Of a stretch of DNA of 64,000 nt, positions 54,195 through 62,149 are shown one piece after another. The notes under the pieces are model-generated. The model had not been told where the DNA came from and did no database searches. It was given only the letters and a program-made list of their open reading frames with translations. Source of the stretch: Photobacterium lutimaris (lineage in GTDB: Bacteria > Pseudomonadota > Gammaproteobacteria > Enterobacterales > Vibrionaceae); contig NZ_PYMH01000001.1 in NCBI RefSeq assembly GCF_003025555.1, positions 310,001-374,000 on the forward strand, in the 5' to 3' direction. The first letter of the stretch is position 1, and the number at the start of each line of letters is the position of its first letter. The position numbers and the translations under genes are program-made.

Positions 54195-54237
54195 GGGTAC
54201 TTAGGTGTGTTTCGCTGTTACAGCGTGCTAGGTACCC
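54195..54237 (+). promoter_or_regulatory. Two-tier hairpin in the selD leader
   Basis: GGGTACTTAG (54195-54204) pairs with CTAGGTACCC (54228-54237), ten pairs with one G-T. Inside, CGCTG (54213-54217) pairs with CAGCG (54221-54225). It ends 27 bases before ATG 54265. It may be a leader control element for selD. Confidence 0.5.
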
Positions 54238-54264
54238 TTACCGTCCACTTTAAAGGAATTAGAG

Positions 54265-55308
54265 ATGACAGAGAAAGTACGTCTGACACAGATGACCAAG
54301 AAAGCCGGGTGAGCCGCTAAAATAGGCCCCAAGGCCATGGCGCAGGTTCTGCAGTCCATTTCACCCCTTTTTCCCGAACAAGCGTATCCCAATCTGATGG
54401 TTGGGCTGACGGTAAGCGATGATGCTGCCGTCTACAAAATCAACGACGATGTTGCCGTTATCCAAACATTGGATTTCTTTACTCCAATCGTGGATGACCC
54501 CTATGACTTTGGTGCTATTGCAGCGGCGAATGCCCTTAGCGATGTCTATGCCATGGGTGGGCAGGTAACATTGGCGATGAATATCTTTTGTGTGCCAACC
54601 GACCTTCCACAAGAGGTTGTCGGCCAAATCCTCAAAGGCGGGGCGGAGAAAGTCCGTGAAGCTGGCGCGGTATTGGTTGGCGGTCATACCGTGGAAGACA
54701 GTGAGCCGAAGTTTGGCTTGTCTGTCATGGGCATTATCCACCCGTCTAAAGTGCAAACCAAGGCGGCGGTGGAAAGTGGCGATGTACTGGTACTGACCAA
54801 ACCGATTGGTACCGGACTTATCTCAACCGCGGCGAAACGCGACAAAGCCAGTCAGGCGGCGATTCAAGCCTCTACTGACAATATGAAAAAGCTAAACCGC
54901 AAGGCGGCTGAGATATTTGCCAACTACCCCGTCAAAGCTTGTACCGATGTTACTGGTTACTCACTGCTGGGCCATGCCCATGAAATGGCAGAGAAAAGTA
55001 ATATCTGTATGCACTTCAAGGCGGAGCAGGTGCCGTTCTTACCAGAAGCTGAAGACTATGCCGCCCAAGGGTTATTCCCTGGCGGGGCGAAGCGCAATCT
55101 TGATGCGTATCGTGAAGACATAGCTTTCGACGATGGTTTGGATGAAAGTTGGCATCGCAAGTTGTGCTGTCCGGAAACATCCGGTGGCCTGCTGGCAGCT
55201 GTACCGAAAGATTGTCTGGATGCGTTATTAACTGAATTTAGCAGTCAAGATGAACCCTGTTGGGTTGTCGGGTTTGCCGAGGATGGTTCTGGCCTCAAGG
55301 TCAGCTAG
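54265..55308 (+). CDS. selD: Selenide, water dikinase SelD, a selenoprotein (in-frame UGA = Sec16)
   Basis: The true start is ATG 54265, after AAAGGAATTAGAG. Codon 16 is TGA (54310-54312) in the context KKAG-U-AAKIGP, which is the SelD active-site loop where other members have Cys or Sec. Reading UGA as selenocysteine gives a 347-residue protein; automatic callers would start at 54337 and lose the catalytic loop. Later motifs are VGLTVSDDAAVYKIND, TLDFFTPIVDDP, AANALSDVYAMGG and GGHTVED. It makes selenophosphate from selenide and ATP. SelA, SelB and tRNA-Sec lie 6 kb downstream. Confidence 0.95.
54313..54347 (+). promoter_or_regulatory. Bacterial SECIS-like hairpin after the selD UGA
   Basis: GGCC (54325-54328), CCAA loop, GGCC (54333-54336), with possible CGC/GCG pairing outside. 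The apical loop starts about 17 bases after UGA, within the range of bacterial SECIS elements read by SelB. Confidence 0.65.
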
Positions 55309-55819
55309 TCCCGGTATTTAATCAGGTTGTCCGGCTTTAGCCGAAGCCGGCACCTTGCTAAATCAATTCTATCTTGGGATCCCCTCCCAGTGCACTTCAA
55401 ACCAAGATTGATGACCAAACGGTATTCTAAGTCTAGCCTTGTGTCATTGTTTTATTACATGAGACCAAGCCAGCCGGAAACGGCTGGCTATTTTATTTTT
55501 TCTGATAAGTAATAAATATTTCAATTTTGAACGTGGCTAATTAACCACTTGTGAATTATGGTTATTGGTGGTGACTATTGACTAAAATACTATGCAGCTG
55601 TGATTGGCTTTTCTTTAATGTGTGACGCTGCTTCATAAAGGAATAATTGCAACGAGAGTGAGACATTCTCAATGGTATTTTTTCCACTTTTTAGATTAAA
55701 AATATTATGGATTAATTATATTTAACTGTTTTTTAGTGTGTTGTCATTATATTGATTATTGAATCAATATAAGAGCTGAAAAAGAGAGATAAAATTAAAC
55801 AACAAAATTATCTAATAGG
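55309..55819. other. Intergenic region after selD
   Basis: Holds a hairpin CCGGCTT/AAGCCGG near 55334-55353 and a proper terminator at 55468-55489. The remaining 300 bases are AT-rich promoter-type sequence for the redox cassette. No gene seen. Confidence 0.5.
55468..55500 (+). terminator. Terminator downstream of selD
   Basis: AGCCAGCCG (55468-55476), GAAA loop, CGGCTGGCT (55481-55489), T-rich tail. Confidence 0.88.
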
Positions 55820-56239
55820 GTGAATATATTTATGATTTGGCCTCAAAGGCTCATTATCCTCTTTGGCTTAACGCTACATAATGCGTTTGCAACCCCATCA
55901 GTGAAACTTGAAGCGGTTAGTGAATTTGGCTGGCTAGCGCAAAGTGTTCAGCCTGCAACAGAGCTGCAGGTTCCAATTAACCAGATACATAGCTGGCACT
56001 TGCAGATAACGGGTAAAAAAGGAAAAGCAGCCGATTGCCGTCCACAGCAAGTGAGCGGGGGGATGCCAGCCCATCGTCATGGCTTACCGACGCAACCGCA
56101 ATGGCACCAAGATATAAAGGCTGGTTGGTATCGAATCGATGGCTTGAAATTTCAAATGCCAGGGGCATGGCAAGTGATCTTGTCATGTAAGGACGACAGA
56201 GAGCGGAACCATGAATTTATCTTTGAGTTTATGCTTTAA
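55820..56239 (+). CDS. Exported YtkA-like protein of a redox cassette
   Basis: The 139-residue product has an N-terminal signal peptide (MIWPQRLIILFGLTLHNAFA). The mature part has GGMPAHRHGLPTQPQ and DGLKFQMPGAWQVILSC, a pattern of YtkA-like/FixH-like beta-sandwich domains that may bind copper through His/Met. It holds two cysteines and five tryptophans. It overlaps the di-haem protein gene by 29 bases, so they are co-translated. Periplasmic location is likely; it may be the partner or substrate of the MauG-like enzyme, which is inference. Confidence 0.7.
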   Translation: MNIFMIWPQRLIILFGLTLHNAFATPSVKLEAVSEFGWLAQSVQPATELQVPINQIHSWHLQITGKKGKAADCRPQQVSGGMPAHRHGLPTQPQWHQDIKAGWYRIDGLKFQMPGAWQVILSCKDDRERNHEFIFEFML

Positions 56240-57467
56240 GGCTTTCACTTTTTTATCATTGTGCACGATAGCGATTGGGTGCCTCGATGAAGAGCTAGCT
56301 CTCCGCCATCAATGGAGCCAGGCAGAATTAAAGCAACTGCAGTCTCTGCACTTAGCCAGTCTTCCGACGGTGACGGATCCCGGCAATGCCTACCTAGACA
56401 GTGATACTGCAGCAGAGTTTGGTCGGAAACTGTTTTTCTCCCCGTTGCTTAGCCAAGACGGCAATACATCTTGTGCCCATTGCCATCAACCTAAGCATTA
56501 TTTTACCTCAGGTAAGCCTGTTGATGGAAAGCGTAATACACCGACGGTGGTTGGTGCTGCTGCTTTCTCTTGGCAATTTTGGGATGGCCGAGCTGATAGT
56601 TTATGGGCCCAGGCATTATTTCCGCTAGAAGATCCTGGTGAACATGCGCTGACTCGGCTTGAAGCTGTTGATATTGCTCTTAACCATTTTTTAGCAGACT
56701 TTATTGGTGTGTTTGGAGAAACGCCCGCATTAACGTGGTTCCTCCAGCAACAAACGTCTTCATTCAGCCATAATGAAAATTGGGAGGGGTTGAGTGAAGA
56801 GCAACGAGCTCAGGTAAACCAGCTTTTTGCCTCTATCGGAAAAGCACTAGCGGCTTACCAGGCTCGTCTTATGCCAGATGTCTCTCGGTTTGATCGGTAT
56901 GTTGAAGCGGTCGTGAGGAAGGACTTTGAATCGGCAAGCCAATACCTAGACCCAGCCGAAGAGGCGGGTCTCCGCATTTTTATTAGCGAGAGGGGAGGGT
57001 GTATTCGTTGTCATAATGGCCCGATGTTTTCTAATGGTGATTTTACCGCAACCGCCGTTCCAAAGAGTATTGAAGATGAAGGGCGTCTAGCGGCCATTCC
57101 ACAAGTCATTTCCAGTGAGTTTAATTGTTTAAGCCAATATGCCGACAGGCAGGGCAGAAATTGTGATGAGCTCACTTATTTAAAAACACAGGGAGAAGAG
57201 TTACGCCATGCCTTTAAAGTACCGTCACTGAGGAATATCACCCTGACCGCTCCCTACATGCATAATGGGTCATTTACTCATCTTAGCGAGGTATTGGATT
57301 ATTATAATCGTTCTCCTCGCAATGGCTTGGGTCATACAGAACTAGAGCCACTTTATCTTTTCCCATTTCAACTTGAGCAACTCGAGCAATTTTTATCATC
57401 ACTTGAAAGTGGAATAGCTCCTTCATCAGTATGGGGGTTAACTCACGGCAAGGAGAAAATAGAATGA
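56211..57467 (+). CDS. Di-haem cytochrome c peroxidase/MauG-family protein
   Basis: The 418-residue exported protein has an N-terminal signal with a possible lipobox (AIGC). It has two c-type haem sites, CAHCH near residue 93 and CIRCH near residue 264, and family blocks FGRKLFFSPLLSQDGNTSC, FWDGRADSLWAQAL, LRNITLTAPYMHNGSF. MauG relatives oxidise protein tryptophans or reduce peroxide. The genes on both sides overlap it, giving a three-gene unit. Which activity applies cannot be told from the sequence. Confidence 0.9.
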   Translation: MNLSLSLCFKAFTFLSLCTIAIGCLDEELALRHQWSQAELKQLQSLHLASLPTVTDPGNAYLDSDTAAEFGRKLFFSPLLSQDGNTSCAHCHQPKHYFTSGKPVDGKRNTPTVVGAAAFSWQFWDGRADSLWAQALFPLEDPGEHALTRLEAVDIALNHFLADFIGVFGETPALTWFLQQQTSSFSHNENWEGLSEEQRAQVNQLFASIGKALAAYQARLMPDVSRFDRYVEAVVRKDFESASQYLDPAEEAGLRIFISERGGCIRCHNGPMFSNGDFTATAVPKSIEDEGRLAAIPQVISSEFNCLSQYADRQGRNCDELTYLKTQGEELRHAFKVPSLRNITLTAPYMHNGSFTHLSEVLDYYNRSPRNGLGHTELEPLYLFPFQLEQLEQFLSSLESGIAPSSVWGLTHGKEKIE

Positions 57468-58441
57468 AATTCATTTTACTTTTAGTTTTTGGTTTATTTT
57501 CGTTACCCTCTCAGGCCCATGTCCGATGGTTTGTTAACTCGTCGGAGTATACTGATGCCACTCTACCTATTGATGTGTTGTTTGCCTCTATATTAACCTT
57601 TATTCTCGGGTTTTGCTTGATGGCAACTATTGTCACCCGAAGCGTGTTGTTGGGCTCTATCACATCAAAGCCTATAATGACCGATTCCTTTTTTTTCTGG
57701 CGTATATTAACCGTTGTTATGGCGCTGTTTTTCATTCTTAATGTTGTACTCGGTGAGTTTATTGCACCGAACCTGCAATTAAATACGGGCCAAGAAATGA
57801 TAGGTATCAGCCTGCAAATCGCGGTGGCAACGGTGATGGTTTTTTCGGTAACAATCAGCGGTCTGGTTATACTCTTCATTGCGCTAGCATCAAGCATACT
57901 ATTACCTTTTGCGGCCGCGGTTGATTATTTACCCGAACTCCTGGGAATTGGTGGTGCACTGGTACTTATTGGCCCTTATATTTCACCGTTTGATAAAAAA
58001 ATGTTCTCTGGCATTGTATATCAACTGGGGGGACGGCAGGCCGCAGTAAACTTGTTGCGAATGATGCTGGGTTTACAATTATTGATATTGGGGCTTCACA
58101 ACAAATTAATGCTTCCCGGATTATCGCTTACTTTCCTCGATATGTATCCACATTATAATTTTTTCCAACTGTTCGGGTGGGAGAGTTTCACCAACCATCA
58201 TTTCGTTTGGTTTGTTGGATTAAGTGAAGCTCTGCTTGGCCTGATGTTGATTCTGGGTTTAGCCAATCGGCTAGTCGTGGGGTTACTGGCAACCATTTTT
58301 CTGATCACAACGTATGTTGCAGGGCCAAAAGATGTGCTGGGTCACCTGCCTATTTTCGCGATTGCATTTATTCTGCTGTGTGAATCGGTCAACAGAACAG
58401 CTGGTTTGCAGCCATCGAAAGTAAAAGATTGCAATGCGTAA
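57464..58441 (+). CDS. DoxX-like membrane protein of the redox cassette
   Basis: ATG 57464 overlaps the MauG-like stop (ATGA) and has AAGGAG eight bases upstream; the product has 325 residues. A signal-like N-terminus ending SQAHVRW leads to about eight membrane segments. The second half (LLRMMLGLQLLILGLHNKL...VGLSEALLGLMLILGLANRL) resembles DoxX/DoxD-type quinone-linked proteins. It could pass electrons between the quinone pool and the periplasmic di-haem protein. Family placement is moderate. Confidence 0.65.
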   Translation: MKFILLLVFGLFSLPSQAHVRWFVNSSEYTDATLPIDVLFASILTFILGFCLMATIVTRSVLLGSITSKPIMTDSFFFWRILTVVMALFFILNVVLGEFIAPNLQLNTGQEMIGISLQIAVATVMVFSVTISGLVILFIALASSILLPFAAAVDYLPELLGIGGALVLIGPYISPFDKKMFSGIVYQLGGRQAAVNLLRMMLGLQLLILGLHNKLMLPGLSLTFLDMYPHYNFFQLFGWESFTNHHFVWFVGLSEALLGLMLILGLANRLVVGLLATIFLITTYVAGPKDVLGHLPIFAIAFILLCESVNRTAGLQPSKVKDCNA

Positions 58442-58453
58442 TCTCATCATAGC

Positions 58454-58488
58454 AAAAAGGATTGGCATCACTGCCAATCCTTTTTATT
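58454..58488. terminator. Bidirectional terminator after the redox cassette
   Basis: 14-bp perfect stem (58454-58467 with 58472-58485), TCAC loop, A5/T5 ends, between convergent genes. Confidence 0.92.
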
Positions 58489-58503
58489 CAATATCTTACG
58501 ATC

Positions 58504-58989
58504 TTATTCGTAATCTGTCGCGTAAGTTTCTTCATAGGTATGCGAGTACAGTTCAAACAGGTTGCCGAACGGGTCTTCTAGGTAAATCATTTTTGCTGGC
58601 TTGTTATCATCTTCAGGGTGGTAGCGCATGATGTCCATACGTACTTTACCGCCGAATTGCTCAACCCTTTCAATCACGCCCGCGAAGTCGTCTGTCTGTA
58701 GACAGAAGTGGAAAATACCAATGCGTGAGAAATCGACTTCGTGGCGTTCTTGGCGCTCTTTCATTTCAAACAGTTCAACGCCAATACCATCGCTTGTCAC
58801 AAGGTGTGCAATATTAAAACCTTTGAAACCTTCGCCAAACACGGCGATACACATTCTACCAATGGCTGTTTCGCGTTCTTCAATAACGTTGGTGTTATCC
58901 ATAACGATATGAAGGCCAAGTGCTTTGGTATAAAACTCAACGGCTTTATCCATACTGCCGACCATGATACCAATGTGATTCATTTTCAT
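58504..58989 (-). CDS. VOC (glyoxalase/dioxygenase-fold) family protein
   Basis: ATG 58989 follows GGAG; the product has 161 residues. A longer frame to 59076 has no SD and a low-complexity start. The vicinal-oxygen-chelate fold is seen: MNHIGIMVGSMDKAVEFYTKALGL, GVELFEMKE, IGIFHFCLQTDD and IYLEDPFGNLFELYSHTYEE. The His and Glu residues in these strands can form a metal site. The reaction is unknown; a lyase or isomerase role is possible. Confidence 0.85.
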   Translation of the reverse strand: MKMNHIGIMVGSMDKAVEFYTKALGLHIVMDNTNVIEERETAIGRMCIAVFGEGFKGFNIAHLVTSDGIGVELFEMKERQERHEVDFSRIGIFHFCLQTDDFAGVIERVEQFGGKVRMDIMRYHPEDDNKPAKMIYLEDPFGNLFELYSHTYEETYATDYE

Positions 58990-59104
58990 AATTCGCTCCA
59001 GGCTCTGATGATTGTTGCGTGATTCGTTTTGATGGGATGAGTATATGGAGGAATGATGATTAACTGAAATTATCAAAAATTATAAATATAATAAATCTAC
59101 GTTA

Positions 59105-59407
59105 TCATTTCTGGCTTTTGTTGTATTTCGCTTTTCGCAGCAAAATCTTTTCGAGATCACGAATAGCCGTTGATAGTTTAATTCCGCTGGTGATAAAACC
59201 ATGTTCATGGAACAGGATGGAAGGGATCCGCTTTAAGTTATACTGGTAACAATCCGCTGCCGTAGTGATGACGACCTCTACACCGGCGAACTCAATATCA
59301 TGCACCCAGTTCAGTTGATGCTCTGAACAAACAACAGTCACTCGGCCTACTTGCTCCACCTGGCAAGCGCTGTCATACATGGAGTGTTGTGGCTGTAAAT
59401 TAGACAT
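59105..59407 (-). CDS. Thioredoxin-fold-like small protein, unknown
   Basis: The 100-residue protein has the pattern RVTVVCSEHQLNWVHDIEFAGVEVVI, a middle Cys (AADCYQY), KRIPSILFHEHGFITSG and a C-terminal helix. The RIPSILF stretch looks like the cis-proline strand of thioredoxin folds, but there is no CxxC motif, so it is probably not a classical redox thioredoxin. AAAGGG precedes ATG 59407. Its position between selD and grdX/selAB makes a selenium link thinkable only. Confidence 0.5.
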   Translation of the reverse strand: MSNLQPQHSMYDSACQVEQVGRVTVVCSEHQLNWVHDIEFAGVEVVITTAADCYQYNLKRIPSILFHEHGFITSGIKLSTAIRDLEKILLRKAKYNKSQK

Positions 59408-59630
59408 GCCATCCCTTTAAAATCGTCTACTTGGGTACAACTATTCTACTTTCTTTTTAATAAGTTAAAGTTAGAGTTATGTCATTTGATGGACTGGTTA
59501 TTTACGGACTCTACAAGTGCTTCAATTCTTCCCCAGTTAAAATTTACAGGCGGACTGCATACCATTTCAAGCTCTAGGACTAAATCGATGAAAAGGTGAG
59601 GGTAGAGCTCTGAAGCTAGCGGTGAATACT

Positions 59631-59662
59631 GTAAGAGGCTAGATATACCGTTAGCCTCTTAC
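59631..59662. repeat. 11-bp perfect hairpin downstream of grdX
   Basis: GTAAGAGGCTA (59631-59641) and its inverted copy (59652-59662) flank a 10-nt loop, 30 bases past the grdX stop. No T-run; perhaps a terminator aided by other factors or an mRNA 3' stabiliser. Confidence 0.55.
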
Positions 59663-59692
59663 CAAGTTATGGATGATGTACGGTATGTTGTG

Positions 59693-60136
59693 TTAAACAA
59701 CGGCAGCTTGATAATCGGCAAACCGGATCCCCAATGCACTTAAGCTGGACTTGATCAGTTGTAGATCAATGAATTGGAAATCTCTGTTCTGTTTCTCGGG
59801 AAACACCCGATGAATATCCGCTGCAGTTAACGTCATGTGATCTGGGTTGGGTTTACACAGAATTTGATAACGCTCAATAGCTTGCTCGATGGTGCTGAGT
59901 GACTCCATGTCTAAGCCGTCTTGCTGGTTAAGCAACACAATACTCCGATAAGGGGTTTTGTGGGGCTTAACGCTACCCGCTAAAGGATGGGAAACTAATC
60001 TTGCACCTTGATGAATTTTGTCACGGGCCAATGTTAATACATCCAGAATATGATCCCGGTGAGTGATGGTGATGTGGGGTGATAAGGTCGCAAGGCTCAA
60101 GTTGTTGCTGATAATTTCTAGTCTGTCGTATCTCAC
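59693..60136 (-). CDS. grdX: GrdX family protein
   Basis: The 147-residue protein contains ARDKIHQGARLVSHPLAGSVKPHKTPYRSIVLL, the hallmark of GrdX, first known from glycine/sarcosine/betaine reductase operons of Stickland fermenters. Its function is not established. No grdA, B, C or E genes are in the window, but it lies next to tRNA-Sec, selA and selB, fitting the need of glycine reductase for selenocysteine. The family call rests on recalled motifs and should be checked by profile search. Confidence 0.7.
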   Translation of the reverse strand: MRYDRLEIISNNLSLATLSPHITITHRDHILDVLTLARDKIHQGARLVSHPLAGSVKPHKTPYRSIVLLNQQDGLDMESLSTIEQAIERYQILCKPNPDHMTLTAADIHRVFPEKQNRDFQFIDLQLIKSSLSALGIRFADYQAAVV

Positions 60137-60481
60137 GTTTTAATCCATTATTTTTGTTATATCACGCTACATTATAAATTCATTCTCAATGCACAAATTT
60201 GATCCTGTTAGTTATTTTATCTAAAAATTAAATCTTGAATGCAAACTAATGTTTCATATAAGTTAATTTGTTGGTGATGTTAATTGGCTGTAATTAATCT
60301 GTATTTAAAAGTGATAAAAGAGACAAGGTGCAAATAATAGGTAGGAGAGATAATGTTAACTGGCGCACAGTTAAATACATTTTGTTGCATAATATTTTCA
60401 CTTTGCCTGTAAGCTCACAGAATGACTAGAACTACCTTTAAAGCAATGATTAATATAGTTATATTGAATTCATCGAAACAC
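60137..60481. other. AT-rich intergenic region before tRNA-Sec
   Basis: Divergent promoter region for grdX and selC. No ORF with a ribosome binding site, repeat or RNA fold stands out. Confidence 0.4.
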
Positions 60482-60573
60482 GGAAGTGGATGGGGTCTGG
60501 TGGCCCTCCTGGTCTTCAAAACCGACGTGAGCCGAATAGGCTTTGGCAGGTTCGATTCCTGCTCCTTCCGCCA
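60482..60573 (+). tRNA. selC: tRNA-Sec (anticodon UCA)
   Basis: A 92-base tRNA with the features of bacterial tRNA-Sec. It has an eight-position acceptor stem (GGAAGTGG with CTCCTTCC), anticodon loop CTTCAAA (UCA), a variable arm with an AGCC/GGCT stem, T-arm GCAGG-TTCGATT-CCTGC, and encoded GCCA end. One acceptor-stem position (U6 opposite C) is mismatched and the next is a G-U pair. It lies about 210 bases upstream of selA, as expected for a sel locus. Confidence 0.93.
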
Positions 60574-60600
60574 ACTCATTTCTAACAATTCAGAAATTAT

Positions 60601-60657
60601 AAAACATCGAAAATACGCATGTTTTATTCAGGGGAGAAAATGACGGCGGCATTTTAG
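60601..60657 (+). promoter_or_regulatory. selA leader: hairpin and five-codon ORF
   Basis: AAAACAT (60601-60607) pairs with ATGTTTT (60619-60625). Then GGGGAG leads to ATG 60640 and the five-codon frame MTAAF-stop (60640-60657). The hairpin may end the tRNA-Sec transcript; the tiny ORF has a better ribosome binding site than selA itself and could influence selA translation. Confidence 0.35.
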
Positions 60658-60781
60658 TACCACTGATTCTTTTATAAGTCTCCATTTATTATTGTCCCTG
60701 ACTTTTTCAAAGCCCTACGCAATTCTTAACGGTTGGAATATTTATTTCCGCAGTTTTATTTTTAACTTATGGGGCTTTATC

Positions 60782-62149
60782 ATGGCTGTAAGCACCTTAT
60801 CGTCAATTCCACAAATTGAAAAAATCCTCCAGCAAACTTTTCTAGCACCTTTCATCGAGCGCTTGAGCCGGCCTGTGGTTGCAGATGCTGTCCGAGAACA
60901 AGTCGCACAGTATAAGACGCAGCATTTGCAGGATCCTGATACACATCTATTTTCTCTTGAGCAGTTGTATCACAATATTGAGGGAGCATGTTGGCTGTTA
61001 AACCAACAGCGCTTGCAGCGAGTTGTAAATGGTACAGGGGTTATTGTTCATACAAACCTGGGACGCTCACCAATCAATGCTGAACTCTGGCAGCAGGTGG
61101 CAGAGGTTAATACCCATTACAGTAATTTAGAAATTGATTTGAGCACCGGTAAGCGAGGTAAGCGCAAAGGGTTGCTCCAGCAACTGATGCAATATCTCGT
61201 CAAAGGCGAGAATACCCTCGTTGTGAATAATAATGCCTCATCCATTTACTTGTTGCTGCATGAATTAGCCAAAGGCAAAGAAGTGATTGTGTCTCGAGGT
61301 GAGCAAATCCAGATCGGTGGTGGGTTTAGGATCCCTGATATCTTGGCTTTATCGGGTGCCAAGCTGGTGGAAGTCGGTACCACTAACATAACGACGACTC
61401 AAGATTATCTCGATGCCATAACCGATGAAACGGCCATGGTGCTGATTGTGCATACTTCAAACTTTAAGATCCGTGGCTTTACCGAATCGGTGGATGTGAA
61501 AGAGCTGGCAAATGCACTTCCGGATCACGTTGTTCTCGCGGTTGATCAAGGTTCTGGTACCACGACCGAGCAGATGCCAGAAGAGCCAACTGTTGCCAGT
61601 TATATCGATGCTGGGGCGGATCTGGTGTGCTACTCCGGTGATAAGATCCTTGGTGGTCCGCAAGCTGGCATGATCTCGGGGAAAGATGCGTTAATCCAGC
61701 AACTGGAAAAGAACCCGATGATGCGCGCTTTCCGCCCGAGCCGGATTGTTTACTCATTGCTGGAAGAGCTGGTGGTGCGAAAGCTTAACCAGCGGGAAGA
61801 AGGAAAGGGGGTCGCGGAAACAAAGAGTCATGCCGATCTCACATGTCTTGAGCAAAGGGCTGAAGAGCTCATCACTGGGTTTAATGAGCACATATCGGTT
61901 GTGCAATCTGAGATGATCGTTGGTGGGGGATCACTGCCGGATCAGTCTGATCCATCATGGTCAGTACAGATCAATCCACGCCAGCCTGCATTCCAGCGGT
62001 CTCCAGAGAAGTTACTTGCCGTAATGAGGCAATGGCCATTGCCGGTGATTGGTGTTATCAAGCGTGACAAGGTCCAGCTCAATATGGCGACGATTGAACC
62101 GTCAGAGATTCCATACCTGCGAAGCCAACTGGCGGAGCTACTGCAATGA
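60782..62149 (+). CDS. selA: L-seryl-tRNA(Sec) selenium transferase SelA
   Basis: ATG 60782 (MAVSTLSSIPQIEK) gives 455 residues, the family length; a longer frame to 60692 is not conserved. Signatures are RVVNGTGVIVHTNLGRSP, NNNASSIYLLLHELAKGKEVIVSRGE (first part), GTTNITTTQDY, and the PLP lysine in VCYSGDKILGGPQAG. It converts Ser-tRNA(Sec) to Sec-tRNA(Sec) with selenophosphate. It overlaps selB by 4 bases. Confidence 0.96.
   Translation: MAVSTLSSIPQIEKILQQTFLAPFIERLSRPVVADAVREQVAQYKTQHLQDPDTHLFSLEQLYHNIEGACWLLNQQRLQRVVNGTGVIVHTNLGRSPINAELWQQVAEVNTHYSNLEIDLSTGKRGKRKGLLQQLMQYLVKGENTLVVNNNASSIYLLLHELAKGKEVIVSRGEQIQIGGGFRIPDILALSGAKLVEVGTTNITTTQDYLDAITDETAMVLIVHTSNFKIRGFTESVDVKELANALPDHVVLAVDQGSGTTTEQMPEEPTVASYIDAGADLVCYSGDKILGGPQAGMISGKDALIQQLEKNPMMRAFRPSRIVYSLLEELVVRKLNQREEGKGVAETKSHADLTCLEQRAEELITGFNEHISVVQSEMIVGGGSLPDQSDPSWSVQINPRQPAFQRSPEKLLAVMRQWPLPVIGVIKRDKVQLNMATIEPSEIPYLRSQLAELLQ

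Noticed and set aside
60422..60643. Open frame of 73 codons around tRNA-Sec
   Set aside because: It spans the tRNA gene and has no start signals.
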